From Hydrogenophilaceae bacterium (GTDB lineage: Bacteria > Pseudomonadota > Gammaproteobacteria > Burkholderiales > Thiobacillaceae), in the NCBI GenBank assembly GCA_024709485.1, contig JANJWO010000065.1, positions 1 through 64,000 on the forward strand: 64,000 nt of DNA, given 5' to 3'. A program made the position numbers and the translations under genes. The notes under the pieces are model-generated. The model had not been told where the DNA came from. It made no database searches and was given only the letters and a program-made list of their open reading frames with translations. Positions 18,394-27,185 of the stretch are shown here, piece by piece; within the stretch, counting starts at the first letter, position 1, and each line of letters starts with the position of its first letter.

Positions 18394-19272
18394 ATGCTGG
18401 CCCTGCGCATTCTCTCCATCGTCTTCCCGGTCTTCGCCATCATCGGCATCGGCTATCTCTATGGAAGGATCAAGCGGCCGGACATCGGCGTCACCAACCA
18501 GATCAGCATGGACGTGCTGGTGCCGGCGCTGGTGTTCGCGGCGCTGGCGTCCAAGGATTTCGATTTCGCGCACTACTGGCAGCTGGCGCTGGGCGGCGCG
18601 GGAGTGATCCTCGGCTCCGGCCTCTTGGCCTGGCCGGTCGCGCGCCTGCTCAAGGTCGACGTGAAAACCTTCGTGCCGCCGATGATGTTCAACAACTCCG
18701 GCAACATGGGCATCCCGCTCATCGTGCTGGCCTTCGGCGACGCCGCCTTGGGCGCGGCGATCATCCTGTTCCTGGTGGAGATGGTGCTGCACTTTTCCAT
18801 GGGGCCGTACCTGCTGGCGCACCGCATGAACCTGCTGCAGTTGCTGAAAACCCCGGTGATGGCGGCGACCGTGCTGGGGGTGGCGGTGAGCCTGTCCGGC
18901 ACCGTGTTGCCGGATGCGCTCTACACCGCGATCAAGATGCTGGGTGACGCCTCGATTCCCATGCTGCTGTTCGCGCTCGGCGTGCGGTTGAACCAGGTGT
19001 CGTTCAAGGACTGGCACATCGGGGCGTGGAGCGGCGTGGTCGCGCCCTTGAGCGGCATCGTCATGGTGCTGATGCTGATGCCCTTCCTCGACCTCGATCC
19101 GGTGCAGCGGTCCATCCTGCTGGTGTTCGGCGCGCTGCCGCCGGCGGTGCTCAACTATCTGATGGCGGAGCAGTATCGGCAGGAGCCGGAGAAGGTCGCC
19201 TCCATCGTGCTGCTCGGCAACCTCGCGGCGCTGATCGTCATGCCGCTGGTGCTGGTCTTTGCCCTAGGCTGA
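18394..19272 (+). CDS. AEC family transporter (auxin efflux carrier-like permease)
   Basis: A 292-residue integral membrane protein with about ten hydrophobic helices. Family marks are the opening VFPVFAIIGIGYLYGR, the NNSGNMGIPL motif in the middle of the first half and a matching second half (LPPAVLNYLMAEQYRQEPEKVA). Bacterial AEC carriers such as MdcF/MleP transport small organic acids or related anions; the substrate cannot be told here. The ATG at 18394 is preferred over a GTG at 18370. Its end overlaps the convergent RND gene by nine bases. Confidence 0.9.
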   Translation: MLALRILSIVFPVFAIIGIGYLYGRIKRPDIGVTNQISMDVLVPALVFAALASKDFDFAHYWQLALGGAGVILGSGLLAWPVARLLKVDVKTFVPPMMFNNSGNMGIPLIVLAFGDAALGAAIILFLVEMVLHFSMGPYLLAHRMNLLQLLKTPVMAATVLGVAVSLSGTVLPDALYTAIKMLGDASIPMLLFALGVRLNQVSFKDWHIGAWSGVVAPLSGIVMVLMLMPFLDLDPVQRSILLVFGALPPAVLNYLMAEQYRQEPEKVASIVLLGNLAALIVMPLVLVFALG

Positions 19273-22200
19273 CTGCGGCTTGCCGAGTTGCTGCCTCAGC
19301 CAGGCTTCCAGCCGCGCCATGCTGACGTAGAAGGTCGGCGTGATGTAGAGCGTGAGGAACTGCGAGAACGCCAGACCGCCGACCACGGCGATGCCGAGCG
19401 GCCGGCGCGCCTCGCCGCCGGCGCCGAAGCCGATGGCGATCGGCAGGGTGGCGAAGATGGCGGCGAAGGTGGTCATCATGATCGGGCGCAGGCGCGTGAG
19501 GCTGGCCTCGACGATGGCGTCCTCCGCGCTCATGCCGGCGCGCTCCCGGGTGAGCGCGAAGTCGATCATCATGATGCCGTTCTTCTTCACCAGACCCACC
19601 AGCAGGATGAGGCCGACGAAGCTGAAGATGTTGAGCTCCTCGTTCATCAAGAGCAATACCAGCAGCGCGCCGAAACCCGCCAGCGGCAATGCGGTGAGGA
19701 TGGTGAGCGGATGGCCGAGGTGCTCGTACAGCACCGCCAGCACCATGTAGATGATGACGATGGTGAACAGCAGCAGCAGCGGCAGCGTGACGGTGGACTC
19801 CTGGAATTTCTGCGCCGCGCCGGTGAGTTCCGCGCTCACTTCGGCGGGCAGCACCTCATTGGCGGCGGCGAGCGCGGCGTTGAGCCCGGCATCGAGCGAG
19901 ATGCCGGGCGCCAGACCGAAGGACAGCGTGACGGCGAGCTGCTGGCCGTAGCGGTTCACCGCGATCGGCCCGACGCCGGGCTCGACCACGGCGACGGCAT
20001 CGAGGCGGGTGAGCTCGCCCGAGGCCGTGCGCAGCGGCAGCTGGCCGATTATCGAAGCGTCGAGCTGCGCCTCGGGCAGGATTTTCATGTTCACCGTGTA
20101 CTGGTCGTCGACGCCGTAGATCTCGCTGATGCGGCGGTCGCCGAGCGCGTCGTACAGCATTTGCTGGACCTGCTGCGCGTCGATGCCGAGGCGCGCGGCC
20201 TGCACCGGGTCGAGCCTCACGCGTAGTTCGGGATTGCGCAATTCCAGGTCGCTGCTGACGTCGGTCAGTTGCGGCAGGCCGCCGAGGCGCTCCTCGACTT
20301 TGAGCGATGCGGCCTTGAGCGCCTCGAAATCGCCCGACTTCAGGGTCAGTTGGTAATCGCTGCTGGAGATCAGCGAGCCGACATTGATCGAGGCCGGGTT
20401 CTGGAAAGTGATGCTGACGCCGCTGACCTTGCGCGTGGCCGCGCGCAGTTCCTCGATCACCGCATCCGCGCCGATGCGCGCGTCGCGCGGAGTGAGGCGG
20501 ATCACCAGGCGGCCGATGTTGCTGCCGGTCCTGCCGCCGCCGCCCTGGCCGGCGGAGGACATCAGGCCGTCGACCGCCGGGTGCTTGGCCACGATGTCGG
20601 CGATCTGCTGCTGGCGCCGGGAAAGCTCGTCGAAGGGAATGCCTTCCGGATACTGGATGCTGGCGAAGATCCGGCCCGAATCGACGCGCGGGATGAAGCC
20701 CTGCTTGACCTGGCCGGCCAGCCATACCATGGCGCCCAGCACCGCCACCGACAGCAGCAGCATGGCGCCGCGGTGGCGCATGCTCGCGCGCAGGGTGTCG
20801 CCGTAGAAGTCGCGGAAGGCATTGAAGCCCTGGTCGAGGCTGCGCGACAACGGGTTCTGCATGGTCTCCGTCGACAGCCAGCGCGCGCACAGCATGGGCG
20901 TGAGGGTGAGCGCCACCACGCCGGAGAGCAGCACGGCCACGCCGATGCTGACGGCGAATTCCTGGAACAGGCGCCCGATCATGTCGCCCATGAACAGGAT
21001 GGGCAGGAACACGGCAGCGAGCGAAATCGTCATCGACACCACGGTGAAGCCGATTTCCTGCACGCCGTCGATCGCCGCCTGGTAGCGCGGCTTGCCCATT
21101 TCCATGTGGCGCGCGATGTTCTCCATCACCACCACCGCGTCGTCGACCACGAAGCCGATGGCCAGGATGATGGCCATCAGCGACAGGTTGTTGAGGCTGT
21201 AGCCGGCCAGATGCATGAAGGCGAAGGTGCCCAAGAGCGAGCTCGGCAGCACCAGCGCGGCGATCAGCGTGGCGCGCAGGTTGTGCAGGAAGGCGAAGAT
21301 CACCAGGATCACCAGCATGAGTGCCAGCAGCAGGGTGAAGTTGACTTCGTGCAGCGAGTCCTTGACGAAGATCGAGCGGTCGATGAAGGTTTCCAGTTGC
21401 ACGCCGTCGGGCAGCTCGGCCTCGATCTGCGGCAGCATCGCCTTGATGCGCTCGGCCACTTCGACGGTGTTGGCGCCCGGCTGGCGCTGCACCGCCAGCA
21501 CGATGGCGCGCTTGCCGTTGTACCAGGTGCGCACCTTGTCGTTCTCGACGCTGTCCTCGGCGCGGCCGAGGTCCTTCAGCCGCACCGCGGCGCCATCCTT
21601 GTAGGCGACGATGATTTCGCCGAAGTCCTTCGCGTTGGCGAGCGCCACCGGCGCTTTCACGGAATAGCTGCGGGCCGCGCCGTCGAGCGTACCAGAAGGC
21701 AGGTTGGCGTTGGCGGCCTGCACCGCCGTCACCACCTCGGCGAAGCTCAGGCCGCGCTGCATGAGCTTGGCCGGGTCGAGGTACAGGCGCAGCGCGTATT
21801 TCTGCGAACCGAACACCTGCACCTGCGCCACGCCGCTCATGCCCGACATGCGCTGCGCCACGCGCGTGTCGGCGATGTGGTCGAGCTGGGTCAGCGGCAG
21901 GCGCTCGGATGACAGCGCGAGGAACAGGATGGGCGAGTCGGCCGGGTTGATTTTCCTCAGCTGCGGCGGGTCGACGCCGGCGGGCAGGTTGCGCTGGGCC
22001 TGCGCGATCGCGGTCTGCACGTCCTGCGCGGCGGCATCGATGTCGCGCGAGAGCTCGAATTGCAGGGTGATCGAGGTGCTGCCCTGGCTCGACTGCGAGC
22101 TCATCGATTCGATGCCGGGCACGGTGGCGAGCTGCCGCTCCAGCGGCATGGCCACGGTGTTGGCCATGGTTTCGGGATTGGCGCCGGGCAGCGCGGCGCT

Positions 22201-22341
22201 GATGCGCAGGGTGGGGAAGTCGACCTGCGGCAGGTCGTTCACCGGCAGCTGCTTGTAGGCCAGCATGCCGAACAGCGCCATCGCCAGCGCCAGCATCAGG
22301 GTGGCGACCGGGCGTTCGATGAAGGGACGCGAGAGGTTCAT
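19264..22341 (-). CDS. RND efflux pump, second copy (MdtB/MdtC-like HAE1 branch)
   Basis: A 1025-residue inner-membrane RND transporter with the start LSRPFIERPVATLMLALAMA typical of the MdtBC/MuxBC branch, an intact TM4 aspartate pair (LAIGFVVDDAVVVMENIARH) and the Gly-rich exit loop region (SSAGQGGGGRTGSNI). I took the ATG at 22341; an upstream TTG gives only five more residues. It is the last gene of a channel-adaptor-pump operon, the reverse of the gene order in the 6.9-14.8 kb system, so the two pumps are not a recent duplication. Confidence 0.95.
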   Translation of the reverse strand: MNLSRPFIERPVATLMLALAMALFGMLAYKQLPVNDLPQVDFPTLRISAALPGANPETMANTVAMPLERQLATVPGIESMSSQSSQGSTSITLQFELSRDIDAAAQDVQTAIAQAQRNLPAGVDPPQLRKINPADSPILFLALSSERLPLTQLDHIADTRVAQRMSGMSGVAQVQVFGSQKYALRLYLDPAKLMQRGLSFAEVVTAVQAANANLPSGTLDGAARSYSVKAPVALANAKDFGEIIVAYKDGAAVRLKDLGRAEDSVENDKVRTWYNGKRAIVLAVQRQPGANTVEVAERIKAMLPQIEAELPDGVQLETFIDRSIFVKDSLHEVNFTLLLALMLVILVIFAFLHNLRATLIAALVLPSSLLGTFAFMHLAGYSLNNLSLMAIILAIGFVVDDAVVVMENIARHMEMGKPRYQAAIDGVQEIGFTVVSMTISLAAVFLPILFMGDMIGRLFQEFAVSIGVAVLLSGVVALTLTPMLCARWLSTETMQNPLSRSLDQGFNAFRDFYGDTLRASMRHRGAMLLLSVAVLGAMVWLAGQVKQGFIPRVDSGRIFASIQYPEGIPFDELSRRQQQIADIVAKHPAVDGLMSSAGQGGGGRTGSNIGRLVIRLTPRDARIGADAVIEELRAATRKVSGVSITFQNPASINVGSLISSSDYQLTLKSGDFEALKAASLKVEERLGGLPQLTDVSSDLELRNPELRVRLDPVQAARLGIDAQQVQQMLYDALGDRRISEIYGVDDQYTVNMKILPEAQLDASIIGQLPLRTASGELTRLDAVAVVEPGVGPIAVNRYGQQLAVTLSFGLAPGISLDAGLNAALAAANEVLPAEVSAELTGAAQKFQESTVTLPLLLLFTIVIIYMVLAVLYEHLGHPLTILTALPLAGFGALLVLLLMNEELNIFSFVGLILLVGLVKKNGIMMIDFALTRERAGMSAEDAIVEASLTRLRPIMMTTFAAIFATLPIAIGFGAGGEARRPLGIAVVGGLAFSQFLTLYITPTFYVSMARLEAWLRQQLGKPQSA

Positions 22342-22360
22342 GCGGCAGGCCTGCAATGGC

Positions 22361-23515
22361 TCATGGCTGGGCCTTTTGTTCGTTCTCGGATGGTTTCTCG
22401 CCTTCGAGCCTGACCTTGCCGCCGGCCTTCAGGCGCTTGGGCACCTCGACCAGCACCGGCTCGCCGGCCTGCAGTTCGCCTTCGACCGCGATCATGCCGT
22501 CGAGGCTCCGCAGCAGGCCGATCGGCTGCACGGCGGCGGCGCCATTGCGCACGACATAGACATAGGTGCCGTCCTGGCCGTGCTGCAGCGCCGCTTCCGG
22601 CAGCACCTTGCGGTTCGGCTCGCTGCCCAGCAGCAGGCGCAGGCGCACGCCCTGGCCGGAAAGCAGCGCAGGCGGCTGGCCGCTGATGCGCACCTTGATC
22701 GGCACCGCGCCGGTGGCGGGATCGATGCGGGTGTCGACGAACACCAGTTCGCCGCCGGCCAGGGCGGTGCCGCGGTCGGCGTGGGCGAGCGTGTCCGGAT
22801 AGATTTCCGCCGCCACCTTGCCGGCGGCGCGCGCGGCGTTGACCGCGGCCCAGTCCGATTCCGCCAGCCAGGCGCGCACGTCGAGCGCGCCCGGCGCGAG
22901 GATGCTGGTGAGCGCTTCGCCGCCGGTCTGCACCAGCACGCCCGGCCGCACATTGATGCGGCCGACGCGCCCGGCGATGGGGGCGCGGATCTCGGCATAC
23001 TGCATGTCCACCCGTGCCGCCTGCAGTTCGGCGCCGGCGGTGCCGGCCTTGGCCCGCGCCGTTTCCAGCGCCAGCACGGCATCGTCGTATTCCTGCCGGC
23101 TGATGTAGCCGGATTGCAGCAGCGGCTGCAGGCGTTGCAGCTTCTTCTCGGCCTCGGCGATTTCGGCGCGCGCGCCGGTGAGCGCAGCCTGGCTTTGCGC
23201 GATGCGCGCCTGCGCCGGGCGCGCATCGAGGCTGAAGAGCGCCTGGCCCGCGCGCACGGCCTCGCCTTCCTGCACATGCTGCCTGATCAGGGCGCCGCCG
23301 ACCTGGGCGAGGATGTCGACCTGCTGCGCCGCCTCCAGCGTGCCGGGCAGCTCGATCACGCGCGGAAAATCGCGCAGCGCCACCGGCACGGTCTTCACAT
23401 CGAGCGCGCTGCCGCCGCCGTGCTTGCTGGCGCCGGCCTGGCCGAACTGGGTGCGATAGAGCACGCCGGCGGCGAGCGCCAGCACGACGACGATGACCAG
23501 TATGCGTATCTTCAT
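22361..23515 (-). CDS. RND efflux periplasmic adaptor, second system
   Basis: A 384-residue membrane-fusion protein. Unlike the first adaptor it has no lipobox; an uncleaved N-terminal helix (RILVIVVVLALAAGVLY) should anchor it. The barrel-lipoyl blocks are VDILAQVGGALIRQHVQEGE and APIAGRVGRINVRPGVLVQ around a helical hairpin. Its start overlaps the channel stop by four bases and its stop is 19 bases before the pump ATG. Confidence 0.93.
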   Translation of the reverse strand: MKIRILVIVVVLALAAGVLYRTQFGQAGASKHGGGSALDVKTVPVALRDFPRVIELPGTLEAAQQVDILAQVGGALIRQHVQEGEAVRAGQALFSLDARPAQARIAQSQAALTGARAEIAEAEKKLQRLQPLLQSGYISRQEYDDAVLALETARAKAGTAGAELQAARVDMQYAEIRAPIAGRVGRINVRPGVLVQTGGEALTSILAPGALDVRAWLAESDWAAVNAARAAGKVAAEIYPDTLAHADRGTALAGGELVFVDTRIDPATGAVPIKVRISGQPPALLSGQGVRLRLLLGSEPNRKVLPEAALQHGQDGTYVYVVRNGAAAVQPIGLLRSLDGMIAVEGELQAGEPVLVEVPKRLKAGGKVRLEGEKPSENEQKAQP

Positions 23516-24915
23516 GGCTTTCCTTGGGAAGTCGTGAGCGGCAGGCGGCCGAGGGCGTGGTTCAGGCGGGAAAACGCCGTCTGCCAGTCGCTGTCGGCCT
23601 GCGCCTGCACCTGGCGCGCGCGCGCCAGATCGGCCTGTGCGGTCAGCAGTTCGAGCAGGCTGCCGACGCCGGCGGCATAGCGCGCCTGGGCGGCCTGCGC
23701 CGATTCGCTGGCGCTGTCGTATTGCAGCGCCACGCCTTCGCGCTGCGCCTGCGCATGGCGCAGATCCTGGTAGGCCAGCGCCACGGCCAGCGCCACGGCC
23801 TCGCGCTGCGTCGCCGCCGTGGCCTGCAAGCGCTCGGCGTCGCGCGCTGCCGCGCGCGCCTCGGATTTCAGCCGGCCGCCGTCGAACAGCGGGATCGAAA
23901 CGTTCACCCCCGCGCTGTAGGTGGTCGAGGGGGTGCGGTCGTCTTCCAAAAAGAAGGTGCGCCCGGTATTGGCGGCGAACGTGAGGCTGGGCCAGCGCGC
24001 GGCGCGGGCGCGTTCGGCCTCGGCGCGGGCGCGGGCCGCGGCGGCCTGCAGCGACAGCAGATCGGGGCGCTGGCGCTCGGCCTCGGCGAGCAGGTCGGCG
24101 AGCAGGATCGAGGCGTCGAGCGCGGGCGGCGGCGCGGTTTCCCAGGCGAGCGCGAGATTCTGCGTCTGGGCGATGCCGGCGGCCTGTTTCAGCGCCGCCT
24201 CGGCCTTGGCGCGGTCGCGTCCGGCGGCCTGGCGCGCCAGGCTGGCTTCGGCCAGGGCCGCGCGCGCGCGCAGCTGGTCGGCGCGCGAAGCCAGGCCGCC
24301 GCGCAGCCGTACCTCGACGGCATCGAGGCTCGCGCGCAGCGCCGCTTCCTGTTCGGTCTGCGCCTCCACCAGCGCGCGCGCGGACAGCAGGGAAAAGTAG
24401 GCCGCTTCGACCTGTACGATGACATCCTGCAGGGTGCGGTTGTTGTCGAGCAGGCTGGATACGAGCTGGTAGCGCTGCGCCTCGATGCCGGCGGCGCGCG
24501 CGCCGAAATCATAGATGAGGTAGCTCAGGCTCAGGTTCGGCCCATAGCGATGCAGCACCGGCACGGAAGAGCCCGAACTCGACAGCCCCTGGCTGCGCGT
24601 GAAGCTGAACTGGCCGGTCAGCGTTGGCCAGTCGGCGGCTTCGGCGGAATCGAGGCGCGCCGCCTCGGCCTGGATGGCAAGCCAGGCGGCTCTCGATTCC
24701 GGGCGTTCGCGCAGCGCATGCTCGGTGAGCGCGGACAGGCTGTCGAAGCGCAGCGTATCCGTCAGCGGCGCGGCCGCCGTCTCAAGCCGCGGCAGGGCGT
24801 CGAATCTGAGCCAGAAATCGCCCTGCTGCGGGGGCAGGGCGAGCGCGCCGGCATGGCCGGCGGACAGCCACAGCAGCGCGCATAGCAAAAAAGTGGAATG
24901 GAGAGCGGGTTTCAA
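23512..24915 (-). CDS. TolC family outer-membrane efflux channel, second system
   Basis: A 467-residue channel protein with a cleavable signal peptide (LLCALLWLSAGHAGA) and no lipobox cysteine, so it is TolC-like rather than an OprM-type lipoprotein. The OEP repeats are recognisable (LDNNRTLQDVIVQVEAAYFS; LALAWETAPPPALDASILLA). It heads the second RND operon and is transcribed toward the adaptor and pump. No regulator gene is adjacent. Confidence 0.9.
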   Translation of the reverse strand: MKPALHSTFLLCALLWLSAGHAGALALPPQQGDFWLRFDALPRLETAAAPLTDTLRFDSLSALTEHALRERPESRAAWLAIQAEAARLDSAEAADWPTLTGQFSFTRSQGLSSSGSSVPVLHRYGPNLSLSYLIYDFGARAAGIEAQRYQLVSSLLDNNRTLQDVIVQVEAAYFSLLSARALVEAQTEQEAALRASLDAVEVRLRGGLASRADQLRARAALAEASLARQAAGRDRAKAEAALKQAAGIAQTQNLALAWETAPPPALDASILLADLLAEAERQRPDLLSLQAAAARARAEAERARAARWPSLTFAANTGRTFFLEDDRTPSTTYSAGVNVSIPLFDGGRLKSEARAAARDAERLQATAATQREAVALAVALAYQDLRHAQAQREGVALQYDSASESAQAAQARYAAGVGSLLELLTAQADLARARQVQAQADSDWQTAFSRLNHALGRLPLTTSQGKP

Positions 24916-24990
24916 GGTAGGGAGATTCTAAACGACTCTCCTTCCGACCCGGCCAGCTTCCGGCAGGTTCCTGCCTGACCCAAAAGAGGC

Positions 24991-26193
24991 TTATGCGGGC
25001 CGCCCCACTTTGGCCGCGTACTGCGCGCGCTGCGCCGCTTGCTGGCCGGCGAGCGCGAAGCCCTGCAGGATTTTGCCGTCATCGAGGTGCAGCGCGCAGA
25101 TGCCGTCGTCGCCGCAGTCCACCTGCCAGCCGCCTTCGGCATTGGGCGCGGGCGGCAATACCGCCAGCGGCAGGGCGGGGGTTTTCACCACCACCGGCAT
25201 TGGCGGGTAGCGCAGTTCGCTCCGCTCGCCCGCGAGGGTGGCGGCCAGCGCGCGCGCCTGCTGCATCAGCGGCAGTACATAGGGCAGCACCTGGCCGTCG
25301 ACTTCGGCGCAGTCGCCCACGGCGTACACGTCCGATGCCGAGGTCTGCAGGGCCTTGTCGACGACGATGCCGCGGTTGACCCGGAGGCCGGCGCCGGCGG
25401 CCAATTGGGTGCGCGAACGCAGGCCGATGGCGGAGAGCACGATGTCGGCCTCGACCCGGCTGCCGTCGTCCAGGGTGAGGGCCACGCCCGCGCCCGCCGG
25501 CTCGATGGCTTTCGCGGCGCGACCGAAATGCCAGACCACATGCTTTTCCGCGAGCGCATCGGCGAGCGCGCGTCCGAGCGGTTCGGGAATCAGGCGCTCC
25601 AGCGGCCAGGGCCCGAGGTGCACCACTTCGACCGCGTAGCCTGCGGCGGCAAGGTCGTTGGCGAATTCCGAGCCGATGAGGCCGCCGCCGAGGATCGCCA
25701 CCCTGCCGCCGGGCTTGAGCGCGGATCGGAACGCGGCGTAGTCCTGCAAATCGTTCACCGCGAACACCTTGTCCGCGCCCGGGCCGGCCAAGCCGTGCGG
25801 GATGGGGTCGGCGCCCAGCGCCAGGATCAGTTTCGAGTAAGCGGTCTCGCCACCATTCCAGCGCACCTTTTTGCCGGTGGTGTCCACGGCGGTGACGCGG
25901 GTGTTGGCGACGATCTCGGCCTTGAGGTCGGCCGCCATCTTCGCGCGCGGCGTGCTCACCAGCTGTTCGGCGGACTTGCCGGCAACCAGCGCGTTGGACA
26001 GGTTGGGCTTGGAATAGAAGTGGCCGTCGTCCGAACAGATCAGCGTGACCGGGGTGGCCTGGTCGCGCTTCCTGAACTCGCGCAGTACGCTGTAGCCGGC
26101 GAGGCCTGAGCCGATGATGACAATCGGTCGGTTTGGGCTTGGCGTTTGCCCCCTCTCCCCTTGGGAGAGGGTTGGGGTGAGGGCTGGGTCCAT
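24991..26193 (-). CDS. NAD(P)H:rubredoxin reductase (FAD-dependent)
   Basis: A 400-residue FAD/NAD-linked reductase of the rubredoxin reductase type. It has the FAD dinucleotide fold IVIIGSGLAG (24-33), the NAD fold VAILGGGLIGSEFANDL and the second FAD motif VYAVGDCAEVDG. With rubredoxin and rubrerythrin downstream in the same orientation order, it should pass electrons NADH to rubredoxin to rubrerythrin. The first 22 residues (MDPALTPTLSQGERGQ and on) are encoded by a GC-rich intergenic palindrome; the ATG has a good ribosome site (GAAGGAAAACC), so this extension is likely translated. Confidence 0.88.
   Translation of the reverse strand: MDPALTPTLSQGERGQTPSPNRPIVIIGSGLAGYSVLREFRKRDQATPVTLICSDDGHFYSKPNLSNALVAGKSAEQLVSTPRAKMAADLKAEIVANTRVTAVDTTGKKVRWNGGETAYSKLILALGADPIPHGLAGPGADKVFAVNDLQDYAAFRSALKPGGRVAILGGGLIGSEFANDLAAAGYAVEVVHLGPWPLERLIPEPLGRALADALAEKHVVWHFGRAAKAIEPAGAGVALTLDDGSRVEADIVLSAIGLRSRTQLAAGAGLRVNRGIVVDKALQTSASDVYAVGDCAEVDGQVLPYVLPLMQQARALAATLAGERSELRYPPMPVVVKTPALPLAVLPPAPNAEGGWQVDCGDDGICALHLDDGKILQGFALAGQQAAQRAQYAAKVGRPA
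26151..26190. repeat. GC-rich palindromic repeat (CCCTCTCCC...GGGAGAGGG) inside a coding start
   Basis: CCCTCTCCC (26151-26159) and GGGAGAGGG (26163-26171) form a perfect 9-bp stem with a 3-base loop, followed by TTGGGGTGAGGG. On the minus strand it encodes ALTPTLSQGERG, a peptide that this widespread intergenic repeat produces whenever it is read in that frame. Here it lies between the start codon and the conserved body of the rubredoxin reductase. Confidence 0.8.
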
Positions 26194-26215
26194 GGTTTTC
26201 CTTCAGTATTTTTCT

Positions 26216-26274
26216 ACACAGAGGTAACAGAGGAAGCCGAGGAGAACAAAGGCACACGCTGCTCCCTCTGTGTT
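26216..26274. repeat. Intergenic hairpin repeat, CACAGAG-monomer class
   Basis: The left arm 26216-26249 contains CACAGAGGTAA, CAGAGGAAG and CCGAGGAGAA units; the right arm 26260-26274 is the complement CTCCCTCTGTGTTT. The arms are unequal, so this copy looks partly decayed. It lies between the rubredoxin and rubredoxin reductase genes, inside a probable operon. Confidence 0.75.
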
Positions 26275-26282
26275 TGATTTTT

Positions 26283-26456
26283 TTAAGCCGCCTCGACTTC
26301 GATCATCTCGAAATCGGCCTTGGCCACGCCGCAGTCCGGGCATTCCCAGGATTCCGGCACGTCTTCCCAGCGGGTACCGGCGACGATGCCGTGCTCGGGG
26401 TCGCCCTGGGCTTCGTCGTAAATGTAGCCGCACACGATGCATTGCCAAACTTTCAT
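26283..26456 (-). CDS. rubA: Rubredoxin
   Basis: A 57-residue iron-binding electron carrier. Both Cys pairs are present: [10 protein letters not shown] near the N-terminus and [11 protein letters not shown] near the C-terminus, ligating one Fe. The central [15 protein letters not shown] block is standard. The ATG at 26456 has AAAGGAAAC upstream; a longer frame from 26471 adds five unlikely residues. It lies between rubrerythrin and rubredoxin reductase and should connect them. Confidence 0.96.
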   Translation of the reverse strand: MKVWQCIVCGYIYDEAQGDPEHGIVAGTRWEDVPESWECPDCGVAKADFEMIEVEAA

Positions 26457-26483
26457 GATGTTTCCTTTCAATTCAAATTCATT

Positions 26484-26560
26484 GACACAGAGTTATCAGA
26501 GGAAGCAGAGGAAAACAGAAGTGAAAGCAGTACGCTGGTGCCTCTGTTTCCTCTGTGTCC
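26484..26560. repeat. Intergenic hairpin repeat, CACAGAG-monomer class
   Basis: The left arm 26484-26520 reads GACACAGAGTTATCAGAGGA then AGCAGAGGAAAACAGAA; the right arm 26540-26560 is GCCTCTGTTTCCTCTGTGTC. Nineteen bases separate the arms. It sits between the rubrerythrin and rubredoxin genes, only about 270 bases from the previous copy. Confidence 0.85.
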
Positions 26561-26570
26561 AAGCTTCTTC

Positions 26571-27047
26571 TCAAGCCGCGATTTTTTCCTTCTGCGCCTG
26601 GTAGTGGCGGGCGTGCTTTTCTTCCACCTTGGCCAGCGCGGCGAAGCGCTTGGCCGCCTTGTCCAGCACGCTCTGGAACATGGCCGCATGCTCCTTGGAT
26701 TCGGCGATCTGCTCGTCGATTTCCTTCACCGCGGCGTCGTGGCCTTCGGCCATCGCCTCGTGGCGGAACTTGGGGTACATCTCGGCGTACTCGTAGGTTT
26801 CGCCCTCGATCGCGTACTGCAGGCACTTGGCCGGGGTCATGGTTTCCTGCGCGAACAGGAGCTCGGCGTGGCCGAAGGCGTGCAGGATTTCCTGCTCGGC
26901 GGTGGCCTCGAACACTTTCGCGGTTTCCTCGTCGCCGGCGGCGCGGCAGATTTTCGCGAAGTAGCGATACTTGGCGTGGGCCATGCATTCGCCGGCAAAG
27001 GCGGCTTCCAGGTTCTGGATGGTGGGGGATTGGATGTCAACAGCCAT
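26571..27047 (-). CDS. Rubrerythrin lacking the rubredoxin domain
   Basis: A 158-residue diiron protein that reduces hydrogen peroxide. The four-helix bundle ligand motifs are visible: GECMAH in helix 1, EQEILHAF in helix 2, EGETYEYAEMY in helix 3 and ESKEHAAMF in helix 4. Classic rubrerythrin carries a C-terminal rubredoxin domain; this one stops after the bundle, and a free rubredoxin is encoded directly downstream, which explains the absence. The ATG at 27047 is preceded by AAGGAGAAACG. Confidence 0.92.
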   Translation of the reverse strand: MAVDIQSPTIQNLEAAFAGECMAHAKYRYFAKICRAAGDEETAKVFEATAEQEILHAFGHAELLFAQETMTPAKCLQYAIEGETYEYAEMYPKFRHEAMAEGHDAAVKEIDEQIAESKEHAAMFQSVLDKAAKRFAALAKVEEKHARHYQAQKEKIAA

Positions 27048-27185
27048 GTCGTTTCTCCTTGAGCAAAGTTGGATTCCGGTTTCGTTCTACTGGTCAGCGC
27101 TGTGCTGTCCACGGATGCAACTTTACGTGCGGGGTAACGATAGGTCTAATTGATTGTTGCAATATAATCGATAGCTATTTACTAA

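Noticed and set aside
20269..21912. 547-codon plus-strand frame opposite the second RND pump
   Set aside because: Shadow of the pump gene; no recognisable protein.
24963..24978. GGCAGGTTCCTGCC hairpin after the rubredoxin reductase as a terminator
   Set aside because: There is a short stem but no T-run on the relevant strand.
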